Positions 1-6,778 of a DNA stretch of 6,945 bases are shown piece by piece; position 1 is the first letter of the stretch; each line of letters starts with the position of its first letter. The notes beneath the pieces are model-generated. The model ran no database searches. It was given only the letters and a program-made list of their open reading frames with translations, and was not told the DNA's origin. The DNA is from Clostridiaceae bacterium (GTDB lineage Bacteria; Bacillota; Clostridia; Saccharofermentanales; UBA5734), in contig JAAYBY010000071.1 in the NCBI GenBank assembly GCA_012729935.1, positions 1 to 6,945 on the forward strand, read 5' to 3'. The position numbers were made by a program, and so were the translations under genes.

Positions 1-1062
1 CGCTTCAAGCGCAATGATTCTGTTGCTGTTCGCTGCAACGATCGGCTGATAATGCAGGCAGATCTGATTCTGCTCAATTGCCGCGCGAAGATTGCGTTCG
101 AACAAATTTTGCTGTTCAAACTGACGCCCCATTTTGTCATCAAAAAAAGTATACCGGCTGCGACCCGTTTTTTTAGCCCGATATAGTGCTATATCTGCTT
201 TTTGAATCAGATCGTCTATTGAACGGGCGTCATTCGGAAAGATGCTGACGCCAATGCTGCCGCCAATCTGTTCGACGATATCGCGAACCTGAATCGGCTG
301 GTCGATCGCCTGCAGGAGACGCGCAGCAATAGCAGACGCATCCAGATTATCATTCAGATGACGCGTAAAAACGATAAACTCGTCACCGCCAAATCTCGCA
401 AGCGTATCAGACTCGCGCAATACCGACATCATGTTCTCACTGACGGATCTGAGTATCAGATCACCTGCTGCATGACCGAGCGTATCGTTGATGCGCTTGA
501 AATGGTCCAGATCAATAAGTAGAATAGCCAGTTTCTCCTGATGGCGATCTGCATCCAGTAATGCCCGCTGCAGGCGGTCCATGAGCAGGTGGCGATTCGG
601 CAGCCGCGTCAGCGGATCGTAATAAGCCATGTTGATCAAGTCCGGATTCGAGAAATTTTGCTCTGACAGTTCATAGACAACTATCTGAGCCAGCTGCTTG
701 TTCTCTTCCAGCTGTCGGCCGATCATTCGCACCTGTGAAATCTGCCCGTTCCGTTCCAGCGACAAATCAATCGGCATCTCAAGCTGTGTCTGGAAAAGGC
801 TGTTGACCCAGACATCCAGACCGCTCTGATCGGACGGACTAAACAGATCAGATAATTTAACTGGCTCGCCTTTTGCAGTTTGCAGACTGCTCAGATCCCA
901 AAATGCCCTGGCTTTGCGATTACAGCGGACAAGGACTCCCGAACGGTCGATCACGATCGCTTTCCAGATTGTCTGCTCAAAAAACCGATCCGTTATCGGA
1001 TGATCCGGCTGGATGGGCCTATTTTTGAGTTGATGATCACTTGCCAACATCATGTTTCTCAT
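1..1062 (-). CDS. PAS-GGDEF-EAL cyclic-di-GMP signalling protein, 3' part cut by window edge
   Basis: Bifunctional-type diguanylate cyclase/phosphodiesterase that would make and/or break cyclic-di-GMP; 354 residues are visible. Residues about 30-135 (AIVIDRSGVLVRCNRKARAF and onwards) look like a PAS sensor domain, with no membrane segment before it. The GGDEF domain starts at DPLTRLPNR (near 150) and has the metal-binding IDLDHFKRIND (184-194), an intact product-inhibition I-site R216-E-S-D219 and a canonical GGDEF at 225-229 (bases 390-376), so cyclase activity is expected. An EAL domain begins at about 331 (LHYQPIV) and the window ends after the E and A of its EAL motif, so phosphodiesterase competence cannot be judged. 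I chose ATG 1062; ATGs at 1053 and 1050 are alternatives, and none has a convincing Shine-Dalgarno. There is no in-frame GTG or TTG between hom and 1062. It lies 71 bases after hom. Domain calls are firm; start and signal sensed are unknown. Confidence 0.92.
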   Translation of the reverse strand, partial: MRNMMLASDHQLKNRPIQPDHPITDRFFEQTIWKAIVIDRSGVLVRCNRKARAFWDLSSLQTAKGEPVKLSDLFSPSDQSGLDVWVNSLFQTQLEMPIDLSLERNGQISQVRMIGRQLEENKQLAQIVVYELSEQNFSNPDLINMAYYDPLTRLPNRHLLMDRLQRALLDADRHQEKLAILLIDLDHFKRINDTLGHAAGDLILRSVSENMMSVLRESDTLARFGGDEFIVFTRHLNDNLDASAIAARLLQAIDQPIQVRDIVEQIGGSIGVSIFPNDARSIDDLIQKADIALYRAKKTGRSRYTFFDDKMGRQFEQQNLFERNLRAAIEQNQICLHYQPIVAANSNRIIALEA

Positions 1063-1110
1063 TTCTGCTGCTAATAGCGCTGCTGTGAAACACCTGGTAA
1101 GAAAACATGT

Positions 1111-1128
1111 CGGTTGTCCGTTTAACCG
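1111..1128 (-). terminator. Weak hairpin after hom (doubtful terminator)
   Basis: Five base pairs (CGGTT with AACCG) around an 8-base loop, beginning 6 bases after the hom stop codon. On the minus strand it is followed by ACATGTTTTCTT, which has only a poor, offset T-run. This is the only terminator-like structure between hom and the PAS-GGDEF-EAL gene. The short stem makes efficient termination doubtful, so read-through into the signalling gene is possible. Confidence 0.2.
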
Positions 1129-1133
1129 GTCTG

Positions 1134-2366
1134 CTAATACAAACGAATCCGCGACAGAACCTGCTCGCCAAATGACGATATGTGACTGGCCAATTGCTGT
1201 TCTGTTAACTTTGAAGCAATTCCGATCAGCCAGGCGTGTTCGTTTTGAGCCTGTGCCTTGACCGGTTTAGCTCCATACACATCAAAAACCTGCCTGACCT
1301 GCGCTGCGGATAACCCATTGCTGAATCGCACCAGTGCCTGGACAGAGCATTCTCCATGATCACGCAGAATCTCCTGTTTTGGAATCACCCACTCGGACAA
1401 ATAGCGTACTCTGTCCAGGTGCATCGCACAAGAGATAATGTCAGCCACTACAGCGCTCGCTGTCGGCAGTTTACCAGCGCCCTGGCCATAAAACATCGCT
1501 TCACCCAGAGCGTTTCCTTCAATGAGGATGGCATTATTGACATCATCAGCTGCCGCAATCGGATGATTGCGCCCGATCAGCATCGGTGCGACGATCATAT
1601 CTGCCCGATGATCAGGCAACAGCTTGAAACGGCTGATCAGCTTCAATTTCATATTCAGTGAATGTGCATACAGGAGATCAGTCGATAGTATATTTGTAAT
1701 ACCCTCCGAATAGATCTTACGGTAGTCAACATACTGTCCAGTTGTTATGCTGGCAAGAATAGCGAGCTTCCGGCAGGCGTCTGATCCGTTCAGATCCTCT
1801 GTCGGATCTTGTTCGGCATAACCTTTGCTCTGAGCTTCGGACAAGGCCTGTTCGAACGTAATTCCTGCCTCATCCATACGCGTCAAGATGTAATTAGTTG
1901 TCCCGTTGAGAATACCCGCTATCAGTCTGATCTCATTGGCCGCCAGCGATTTATGCAAGGGTCTGATGATCGGGATACCTCCGCCGACACTGGCCTCAAA
2001 AAAATAATTGACATTTTTCTTTCGCGCTAAAGCCATCAATTCCGGTCCGTGCGCAGCAACAAGCTCTTTATTGGATGTGATGAGATGCTTGCCTGCTTTT
2101 AGCGCCTGAACAGACAGTTTATAAGCGATCGAAGTACCGCCGATCGTCTCCACCACGATCGAGATATCAGGATCTGAAAAAATATCATCCGGATTATGGG
2201 TTATACGATCGCCAAACGGGTCATCCGGAAAATCACGAATATCCAGAATTTTCTTGATCTTGATCTGGTATCCGGTCCGCTGTTTCATGATCGCCTGATT
2301 CATCTGACAAACCTCGGCTACCCCCGAGCCTACGACTCCGTACCCCATGATGGCAATGTTAATCAT
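1134..2366 (-). CDS. hom: Homoserine dehydrogenase
   Basis: Reduces aspartate-4-semialdehyde to homoserine with NAD(P)H in the cytoplasm, the branch point to threonine and methionine. 410 residues, slightly short for the 400-440 usual in the ACT-bearing class. Visible motifs are the N-terminal Rossmann loop G8-Y-G-V-V-G-S-G15, TSNK (97-100), the family signature GILNGTTNYIL (151-161) and KGYAEQDPTEDLNGSDA (181-197) followed by RKL. D196 and K200 match the catalytic Asp/Lys pair known for the family. Residues from about 335 to 410 occupy the place of the regulatory ACT domain but lack the usual DxPG-type turn (here FSNGLSAAQV), so feedback inhibition by threonine may be altered (inference). 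The ATG is fixed by a strong AGGAGGA 4 bases upstream. The gene lies 39 bases after the HTH-ACT gene with no terminator between, so the two are probably co-transcribed. No thrB or thrC is seen in the window. Confidence 0.96.
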   Translation of the reverse strand: MINIAIMGYGVVGSGVAEVCQMNQAIMKQRTGYQIKIKKILDIRDFPDDPFGDRITHNPDDIFSDPDISIVVETIGGTSIAYKLSVQALKAGKHLITSNKELVAAHGPELMALARKKNVNYFFEASVGGGIPIIRPLHKSLAANEIRLIAGILNGTTNYILTRMDEAGITFEQALSEAQSKGYAEQDPTEDLNGSDACRKLAILASITTGQYVDYRKIYSEGITNILSTDLLYAHSLNMKLKLISRFKLLPDHRADMIVAPMLIGRNHPIAAADDVNNAILIEGNALGEAMFYGQGAGKLPTASAVVADIISCAMHLDRVRYLSEWVIPKQEILRDHGECSVQALVRFSNGLSAAQVRQVFDVYGAKPVKAQAQNEHAWLIGIASKLTEQQLASHISSFGEQVLSRIRLY

Positions 2367-2370
2367 GTTT

Positions 2371-2377
2371 TCCTCCT
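2371..2377 (-). promoter_or_regulatory. Shine-Dalgarno site of hom
   Basis: AGGAGGA, followed by AAAC and the ATG at 2366. It is the best ribosome binding site in the window and fixes the hom start. It suggests hom is translated well by itself rather than by coupling to the upstream ACT gene, which ends 29 bases before this site. Confidence 0.85.
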
Positions 2378-2405
2378 ATGAATGTCAATGGCACATCCGT
2401 CATAA

Positions 2406-2864
2406 TCAGTCTCGAGCCAAAATCCGGTGGGATCTCACCCCTGGTATTTTTCCAATTCGGTCAATCAAGTTGTCCAGCTCAATGGTCATCCGTTCCGTCT
2501 CGATCGAGATTGAAATATCTGCCAGACCATTGATCGGGTAGTTCTGATTGATGGTCAGAATATTCGCCTTTTCCCTGGACATGCAGTTGATAATGCCAGA
2601 CAGGATGCCCGGAAAGTTTTCAACTGCAAAAACGAGTGTCACCAGACGGCCTCTGGATGTCTCATAAAACGGCAGGACAGCATCCTTGTATTTGTAGTAA
2701 GCACTTCTGCTCAGGCCAATCTTCTGAACTGCTTCATTAACGGAATCTGCTTTGCCGGAACTTAAAAGACGCTTGACAGCCATTACTTTGATAAACACTT
2801 CCGGCAGCATATCTGATTTTACAAGGTAATATTCGTCTTTCACTGATACCCTCTTTTCCGTCAT
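2406..2864 (-). CDS. pheB: UPF0735/PheB-type protein: helix-turn-helix segment plus ACT domain
   Basis: Small cytoplasmic protein of the UPF0735 ACT family (B. subtilis PheB is the named member). Its biochemical role is not settled; ACT domains generally bind amino acids. 152 residues from the chosen ATG. Family marks are YYLVKSDMLPEVFIKVM (12-28), then KRLLSSGKADSVNEAVQKIG leading into LSRSAYYKYKD (51-61), which reads like a helix-turn-helix, then an ACT domain from about 74 with NFPGILSGIIN (83-93) and ANILTINQNYPINGLADISI (100-119). The frame is open up to an ATG at 2921, but that lies upstream of the predicted transcription start near 2905, so it is rejected. The ATG at 2864, or the GTG just before it at 2867, fits better. 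AAGGA at 2883-2879 is 11 bases from the GTG and 14 from the ATG. It sits directly ahead of hom, so a role in sensing an aspartate-family amino acid, rather than the phenylalanine role implied by the name, is a reasonable inference. Confidence 0.9.
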   Translation of the reverse strand: MTEKRVSVKDEYYLVKSDMLPEVFIKVMAVKRLLSSGKADSVNEAVQKIGLSRSAYYKYKDAVLPFYETSRGRLVTLVFAVENFPGILSGIINCMSREKANILTINQNYPINGLADISISIETERMTIELDNLIDRIGKIPGVRSHRILARD

Positions 2865-2882
2865 CACTAGCAGCAGAGTCCT

Positions 2883-2920
2883 TGATATATGTACATTCGT
2901 CCGTGAAGGATAATATATCA
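2883..2920. repeat. 8-bp inverted repeat at the pheB-hom promoter (operator candidate)
   Basis: TGATATAT at 2883-2890 and ATATATCA at 2913-2920 are perfect inverted copies with 22 bases between; their centres are 30 bp apart, close to three helical turns. One arm covers the -10 box and the other falls just downstream of the predicted transcription start. Since only one arm would be in the RNA, it should act on DNA, as a repressor site or loop, rather than as an RNA hairpin. A separate palindrome ATGTACAT lies at 2889-2896 inside the region. The arms are AT-rich, so chance occurrence is possible. Confidence 0.4.
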
Positions 2921-2940
2921 CGCGCCGCTTATGGGGTCAA
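2912..2940 (-). promoter_or_regulatory. Sigma-A type promoter for pheB-hom
   Basis: On the minus strand TTGACC (2940-2935) is the -35 box, followed by a 17-base spacer and TATATT (2917-2912) as the -10 box. This matches the vegetative consensus at nine of twelve positions with ideal spacing. Transcription would start near 2905. The promoter overlaps the final codons of rdgB: the rdgB stop codon TGA is 2920-2918, abutting the -10 box. The resulting leader is about 40 bases, too short for a T-box or riboswitch, so control is more likely at initiation. Confidence 0.75.
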
Positions 2941-3517
2941 GCAGCTGACTGGCGATTTTCTTCAACGCTTGTCCCCGGTGACTGATCCGATGCTTCTCAT
3001 CATCTTCCAGTTCAGCCATTGTGCAGCCGAATTTGGGCACATAGAAGATGGGATCATAGCCGAATCCCCGGGATCCTTTCGATTCAGGTGCAATAAATCC
3101 TTCAACGATACCGACAGCAGTCAAAACGCGCTGATCCGGTAGGATTGCGGCAATGGCACAAACAAACTGCGCCTGCCATTGATCTGTCGGATAGGGTTCC
3201 AGAAGTTGATACAGTCTGGCTATTTTTGTCGGATAATCCGCTGATTCGCCGGCAAACCTGGCGGAATAGATCCCAGGTGCACCATCAAGAACGTCGATCG
3301 ATAAACCCGAATCATCCGCAAGCACAAGCCCTCCCGTCTGCTGATGGACGGTTCTTGCTTTGATAAGCGCGTTTTCCAAGTAATCAGATCCGTCTTCGAT
3401 AATCACACCAGAAAATCCCGCCTCACGCATTGATTGAATGGTAAAAGGCGGATTTGTAAGAATCTGACGAAACTCTCGAACTTTATCAATATTATCCGTT
3501 GCCACAATTAATTTCAT
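2918..3517 (-). CDS. rdgB: XTP/dITP pyrophosphatase (RdgB/HAM1 family)
   Basis: Hydrolyses non-canonical purine triphosphates (dITP, XTP, ITP) to monophosphate and pyrophosphate, keeping them out of DNA and RNA. 199 residues, normal for the family. Motifs in order: MKLIVATDNIDKVREF (1-16; the ATxNxxK substrate loop), LADDSGLSIDVLDGAPG (66-82, with the acidic pair D68/D69 expected to supply the general base), YSARFAG (84-90), SKGSRGFGYDPIF (146-158), and EKHRISHRGQAL (174-185), the family's xISHR base-binding segment. The frame is open to 3637, which would add 40 residues overlapping rsmF, but that extension has no family resemblance. AAGGGA at 3533-3528 lies 10 bases before the ATG at 3517 and sets the start. 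It follows rsmF by 28 bases, probably in the same transcript, and its end carries the next promoter. Confidence 0.96.
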   Translation of the reverse strand: MKLIVATDNIDKVREFRQILTNPPFTIQSMREAGFSGVIIEDGSDYLENALIKARTVHQQTGGLVLADDSGLSIDVLDGAPGIYSARFAGESADYPTKIARLYQLLEPYPTDQWQAQFVCAIAAILPDQRVLTAVGIVEGFIAPESKGSRGFGYDPIFYVPKFGCTMAELEDDEKHRISHRGQALKKIASQLLDPISGA

Positions 3518-3527
3518 TTTCGCTGTT

Positions 3528-3533
3528 TCCCTT
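3528..3533 (-). promoter_or_regulatory. Shine-Dalgarno site that decides the rdgB start
   Basis: AAGGGA, 10 bases before ATG 3517. It selects the family-like MKLIVATDN start over an in-frame start at 3637 that would sit inside rsmF. Confidence 0.6.
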
Positions 3534-3545
3534 CTGTCGGTTGTC

Positions 3546-5012
3546 CTATGAAAGTACCCATCCTTTGGGGTAATCGTTTTTGAGCAGGCGTGGCGAAGCG
3601 ACACGACTCCAGCTGACAGGAAACTGTCCGCCCGCAAAACGCATCACAATCGCGACACGATCCCCGCTCTGCCAGTCCGGATTCCAGCAGTCGTCCGGTA
3701 CTGAAAGTGTTTCTCCGCGAAGACAACGACGCAGAAGGTCGCTGTCAGGTTCAACAGCCACTGTGCGCAGTAAATCTCCTTGAGTCAAACAAAGCAGCAG
3801 CGCAGCTGACGGATTAAAACGCAGCTGGTGGCCGGCAGGTTGAATCTGTCCGAGAAACAGACCTGTTTTTACTTTGTTGACCTGTTTGACTGCGTCCGGG
3901 CACTCGGGCAGAATGTGTAAATGATTGCGTTCATTCCGAGGATGGCCATGCTTCATCAGCTGTTCGATTTTTTCCTGTCCTGATGATGATAATGTCTGCT
4001 GGCAGAAGCTGTCAAACGCCTGCCAGGCCTTCTCGTCGACAGTCTCCTGTCTGTACGAAGCTAAATCTGAACTGCTTTGTTCACCTTTCGTCAGCAATGC
4101 ACAATAGTGACCTTCACCTTGCGTGCGATGGGGCCAGATCCGAACTGTTTTATCCAGTCCGGCAGCAACCGGTATACCTGGACTCAAGCCCTCTGTTCGT
4201 GCAATTTCAGTTAGAGAACCGTCCGGATGACTGCTGATAAAGCGTTCGATGACCTGTTCATTTTCAATAAGCGAAAAAGAACAGGTTGAGTACACCAGTC
4301 GACCGCCTGGCTTAAGCATCGTCCATGCGTCGCAGAGGATTGAATATTGGAGGTTTGCATAGGTATGAGGCGGATGTGAAAGCCAGCTTTTCACGGTCTG
4401 GGAATCCTTGCGAAACATACCGGAACCTGAGCAGGGAACGTCCGTTATGATCGCGTCAAAATACCCCGGTAAATATCCTGCGAGCGTCTGTGGTGATTCG
4501 GCGCTGATAATGGTTTGCGGACTACCGGTCAATTCGATATTGCGCTGAAGTGCCCTTACCCGTTTTTTTGATATCTCATTAGACCACAGTAATCCTGTAT
4601 GCTTCAGGTCTGCCGCAATACGCGCGGACTTCCCTCCGGGCGCAGCACAAAGATCGAGAATCCGTTCGTGCGGTTGGGCTGCCAGAACATGTGCCGGCAA
4701 CATGGCGCTCGGTTCCTGAATGTAGTAAAGGCCGGCGTAATAACCGGGGAAAAGCCCCGGTTGAAAGTCAGATGGACAATAGAGACCATCATTCGTCCAG
4801 GAAACACATTTAATGGATTCAACCGCCGTCTTACTTGCCTCGGCAATCAGATCGCGCAAACTGTCAAACTCGATTTTCAGCGTGTTGGCTCTTAACCCTG
4901 ATTGTGGTTCGCCTTGCAGCGATTGCAGAAATGCTGGCCATTCAGCTGTCATACCAGCCGTATCAAACAATTCCTGCATTTCTTCAATAAACGCCGCAGG
5001 TAATTCTTTCAT
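3546..5012 (-). CDS. rsmF: RsmF/NOL1-NOP2-Sun family rRNA cytosine-C5 methyltransferase
   Basis: SAM-dependent enzyme that places 5-methylcytosine on RNA, most likely 16S rRNA as in RsmF (the exact site cannot be read from the sequence). 488 residues, in the usual range. An N-terminal RNA-binding part (1-95) leads to IQEPSAM (98-104), the SAM loop LDLCAAPGGKSARIA (119-133), acidic NEISKKR (145-151), then DVPCSGSGMFRKD (191-203) with C194 and STCSFS (242-247) with C244, the two-cysteine pair of this family. RIWPHRTQGEGHYCAL (291-306) closes the catalytic core. Residues about 380-488 (VKTGLFLGQIQPAGHQLRFN) match the C-terminal PUA-like domains of RsmF. One oddity is GSG where the family usually has GEG in the first cysteine motif. 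AAAGGA at 5024-5019, 6 bases before ATG 5012, supports the start. It lies 58 bases after the M3-like gene; a 5-bp hairpin in that gap (5048-5064) lacks a T-run. Confidence 0.94.
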   Translation of the reverse strand: MKELPAAFIEEMQELFDTAGMTAEWPAFLQSLQGEPQSGLRANTLKIEFDSLRDLIAEASKTAVESIKCVSWTNDGLYCPSDFQPGLFPGYYAGLYYIQEPSAMLPAHVLAAQPHERILDLCAAPGGKSARIAADLKHTGLLWSNEISKKRVRALQRNIELTGSPQTIISAESPQTLAGYLPGYFDAIITDVPCSGSGMFRKDSQTVKSWLSHPPHTYANLQYSILCDAWTMLKPGGRLVYSTCSFSLIENEQVIERFISSHPDGSLTEIARTEGLSPGIPVAAGLDKTVRIWPHRTQGEGHYCALLTKGEQSSSDLASYRQETVDEKAWQAFDSFCQQTLSSSGQEKIEQLMKHGHPRNERNHLHILPECPDAVKQVNKVKTGLFLGQIQPAGHQLRFNPSAALLLCLTQGDLLRTVAVEPDSDLLRRCLRGETLSVPDDCWNPDWQSGDRVAIVMRFAGGQFPVSWSRVASPRLLKNDYPKGWVLS

Positions 5013-5070
5013 CGCAGTTCCTTTCTGTAGGAGATAAAGTCTTCACATTGTCTCAGACTGACAAGAGCGA

Positions 5071-6774
5071 TCAGAGCGACAAAGCATCACAACCGGCATA
5101 AGCCACTCTCTTTAGTGTATCCGGATCAATCGGCAGCGGCAGATTCTCATCCGTCAGCAGTGACATGTAGCTTTTACTGCCGCCCGCCTGGCAAAGCGAC
5201 AGAAAATGACGTTGCGCGCGAGCTGGATTCTTAAGAGAGATTCTCCATAACTCAAGAGCAGTCAAATCGGCCAAAACAGCACTTCCGGCTGAGAAAGGCG
5301 TCTCAATATCACGTACCGACATCTGCCAGCCACGCCCTGATGTCATAAACGACGCATCATCTAGATCAAGATCGGGCAAATACTTTTTTTCAAGAATGCG
5401 CCAGAGCCGGTTTCGCTGCTGCGGTGTCATCTCCGGATTTCGATAAATTTCATGTTGAAAAACATCCAGCAGACACAGTTCAGGCAGTTTCAACAGCAAC
5501 TGCGTCACGTACATCGCGGCATAATCGTCGTGTCGGACATCGAAGATCGGTTTAAGATGCGGCAGCAGTAAGAGCGGCAAAGCAGCACCATACAACAAAT
5601 GCGTCTCTGAGTCAGGTCGTAACGGATCAATCCGATCCGGATTATTCATGATTCGTGAATAGGCAAATGCCTGTCCTGTCAAGCTCAATAACGAATTCGT
5701 ATCCTGATGCGTCGATGTTTCCTGCATCATTAAATATGTTTTCTTATCGTGTGGCAGGAAAAACATCTGACTATGCGGTATTTTTCCCGATCTGGCTTCA
5801 AAGTCGGTTAACCCGCTATCAATCATGTCTCTAATTGAAAAGTCCTTTTCTTCTGTAAATTGTCTGATTGCCTCGTCAATCGACTGAATATACAAATCAC
5901 CCTGCAGAAAGGCTGAAGGATTGCCTTCAGGGAAAAAGCATGTCAGGTCATATTCGTGTAAATGCTCAACTTTCAGGCGTTTTCTTTGCAGGTGTCTGAT
6001 TTCCCTTGCAAGAGGAACAATATATCGACGAACGTCTTCATGAATGGCATTCATATGCTCGATCGTGTAGTCAAACCGTCCCAGCCGGATGTAGCCGATT
6101 TCCGTAAACGACGAAAATCCAGCCTGAACAGCCATTTGATGTCTGCAGTCTACCAGTTCATCCAGAACGTCATCCATCTCACCTGCCCTTAAGGAGAGAC
6201 TCTTGTCAATGGCAAGATGTGCCTGCTGGCGAATCGTCCGGTCCGGATCCTGGCAAGCCGCCGTCATAGCGGATAAAGAAGATTTTTGTTCCTGCCATTC
6301 GACCGTTATCGAGCTGTACAATTGTCGATATCGTCTGGTTAGCCGGTCTTCCTGCTGTCTTTCGTCTAACGTCCGATCCTGGTGAATTCTTGTCGATGCT
6401 TCGCACAGCTTTACCAGATACGATCCAAAGGCAGCCTCAATATCCGCCAGATAGCGGGATGATAAAAGGGCGGCTTGAAATTGTAGCAGATGATGCTCCA
6501 ATTGTCGGGTCGCATCCTGGAAAAATATATAATCCCGTTCAGCCTGGGTGTTGAGCGTATCCTGAGCAAATCGGATGTCTGCTTCGGCAACGGACGTGCG
6601 GAATTGCCGGACAACTTGCTGCATATCCTTAACAGCATGAATCGCGCTGTCGGCGTTGAGCGCTAGTCTGAGATGCAATCGTGCTCTGCGCAGCTGATTG
6701 GCAACCTGATCCATATTCGGCCGAACGACGGGGTTTTCGTCACCTATTGCGCGATATCGATCCGGTGTCGTCAT
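5071..6774 (-). CDS. M3 family oligoendopeptidase homologue lacking the HExxH zinc motif (probable pseudoenzyme)
   Basis: Intact 567-residue reading frame, the usual length of M3B oligoendopeptidases. Scaffold matches, from memory of the family, include an N-terminal helical region, NMDQVANQL (20-28), MAVQAGFSSFTEIGYIRLGR (about 219-238), VFQHEIYRNPEMTPQQR (438-454), LEKKYLP (461-467), W483-Q484 and LCQAGGSKSY (527-536). Where active members read L-x-H-E-x-G-H-A-F, this protein reads LLSLTGQAF: His, Glu and His are all replaced (S364, L365, Q368). E390 in SETHLL may be the leftover third zinc ligand. The C-terminal PFYYIDY-type segment reads PFSAGSA (493-499) and the His before it reads R488. 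No HExxH occurs elsewhere. No signal peptide or membrane segment is evident. ATG 6774 is 4 bases after the argS stop; a TTG at 6807 inside argS (preceded by GGAG) is an alternative start giving 578 residues. Function is unknown; peptide binding without cleavage is an inference. Confidence 0.85.
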   Translation of the reverse strand: MTTPDRYRAIGDENPVVRPNMDQVANQLRRARLHLRLALNADSAIHAVKDMQQVVRQFRTSVAEADIRFAQDTLNTQAERDYIFFQDATRQLEHHLLQFQAALLSSRYLADIEAAFGSYLVKLCEASTRIHQDRTLDERQQEDRLTRRYRQLYSSITVEWQEQKSSLSAMTAACQDPDRTIRQQAHLAIDKSLSLRAGEMDDVLDELVDCRHQMAVQAGFSSFTEIGYIRLGRFDYTIEHMNAIHEDVRRYIVPLAREIRHLQRKRLKVEHLHEYDLTCFFPEGNPSAFLQGDLYIQSIDEAIRQFTEEKDFSIRDMIDSGLTDFEARSGKIPHSQMFFLPHDKKTYLMMQETSTHQDTNSLLSLTGQAFAYSRIMNNPDRIDPLRPDSETHLLYGAALPLLLLPHLKPIFDVRHDDYAAMYVTQLLLKLPELCLLDVFQHEIYRNPEMTPQQRNRLWRILEKKYLPDLDLDDASFMTSGRGWQMSVRDIETPFSAGSAVLADLTALELWRISLKNPARAQRHFLSLCQAGGSKSYMSLLTDENLPLPIDPDTLKRVAYAGCDALSL

Positions 6775-6778
6775 ACCT

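Noticed and set aside
1068..1139. 9-bp direct repeat CTGCTAATA at 1068-1076 and 1131-1139
   Set aside because: Short, only two copies, no associated element; consistent with chance.
2346..2367. CATGAT/ATCATG inverted repeat that would pair over the hom start codon
   Set aside because: Six mostly A-T pairs with a 10-base loop; too weak to hide a start codon served by a strong AGGAGGA.
880..2541. Several plus-strand frames of 60-101 codons opposite hom and its neighbours
   Set aside because: They lie antisense to well-supported genes, have no ribosome binding site or promoter, and show Cys/His/Arg-rich content typical of shadow frames.
3514..3726. Minus-strand frame overlapping the end of rsmF and the start of rdgB
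   Set aside because: It overlaps rsmF almost entirely, resembles no family and has low-complexity Arg/Ser-rich content typical of an out-of-frame reading.
5029..5064. Hairpin TTGTC/GACAA between the M3-like gene and rsmF as a terminator
   Set aside because: Only 5 bp with no T-run after it on the minus strand; more likely chance within a 58-base operon gap.
5417..5461. HE pair in VFQHEIYRNP as an alternative HExxH zinc motif in the M3-like protein
   Set aside because: It reads HEIYR, lacks the second His, and belongs to a conserved non-catalytic segment of M3B proteins.
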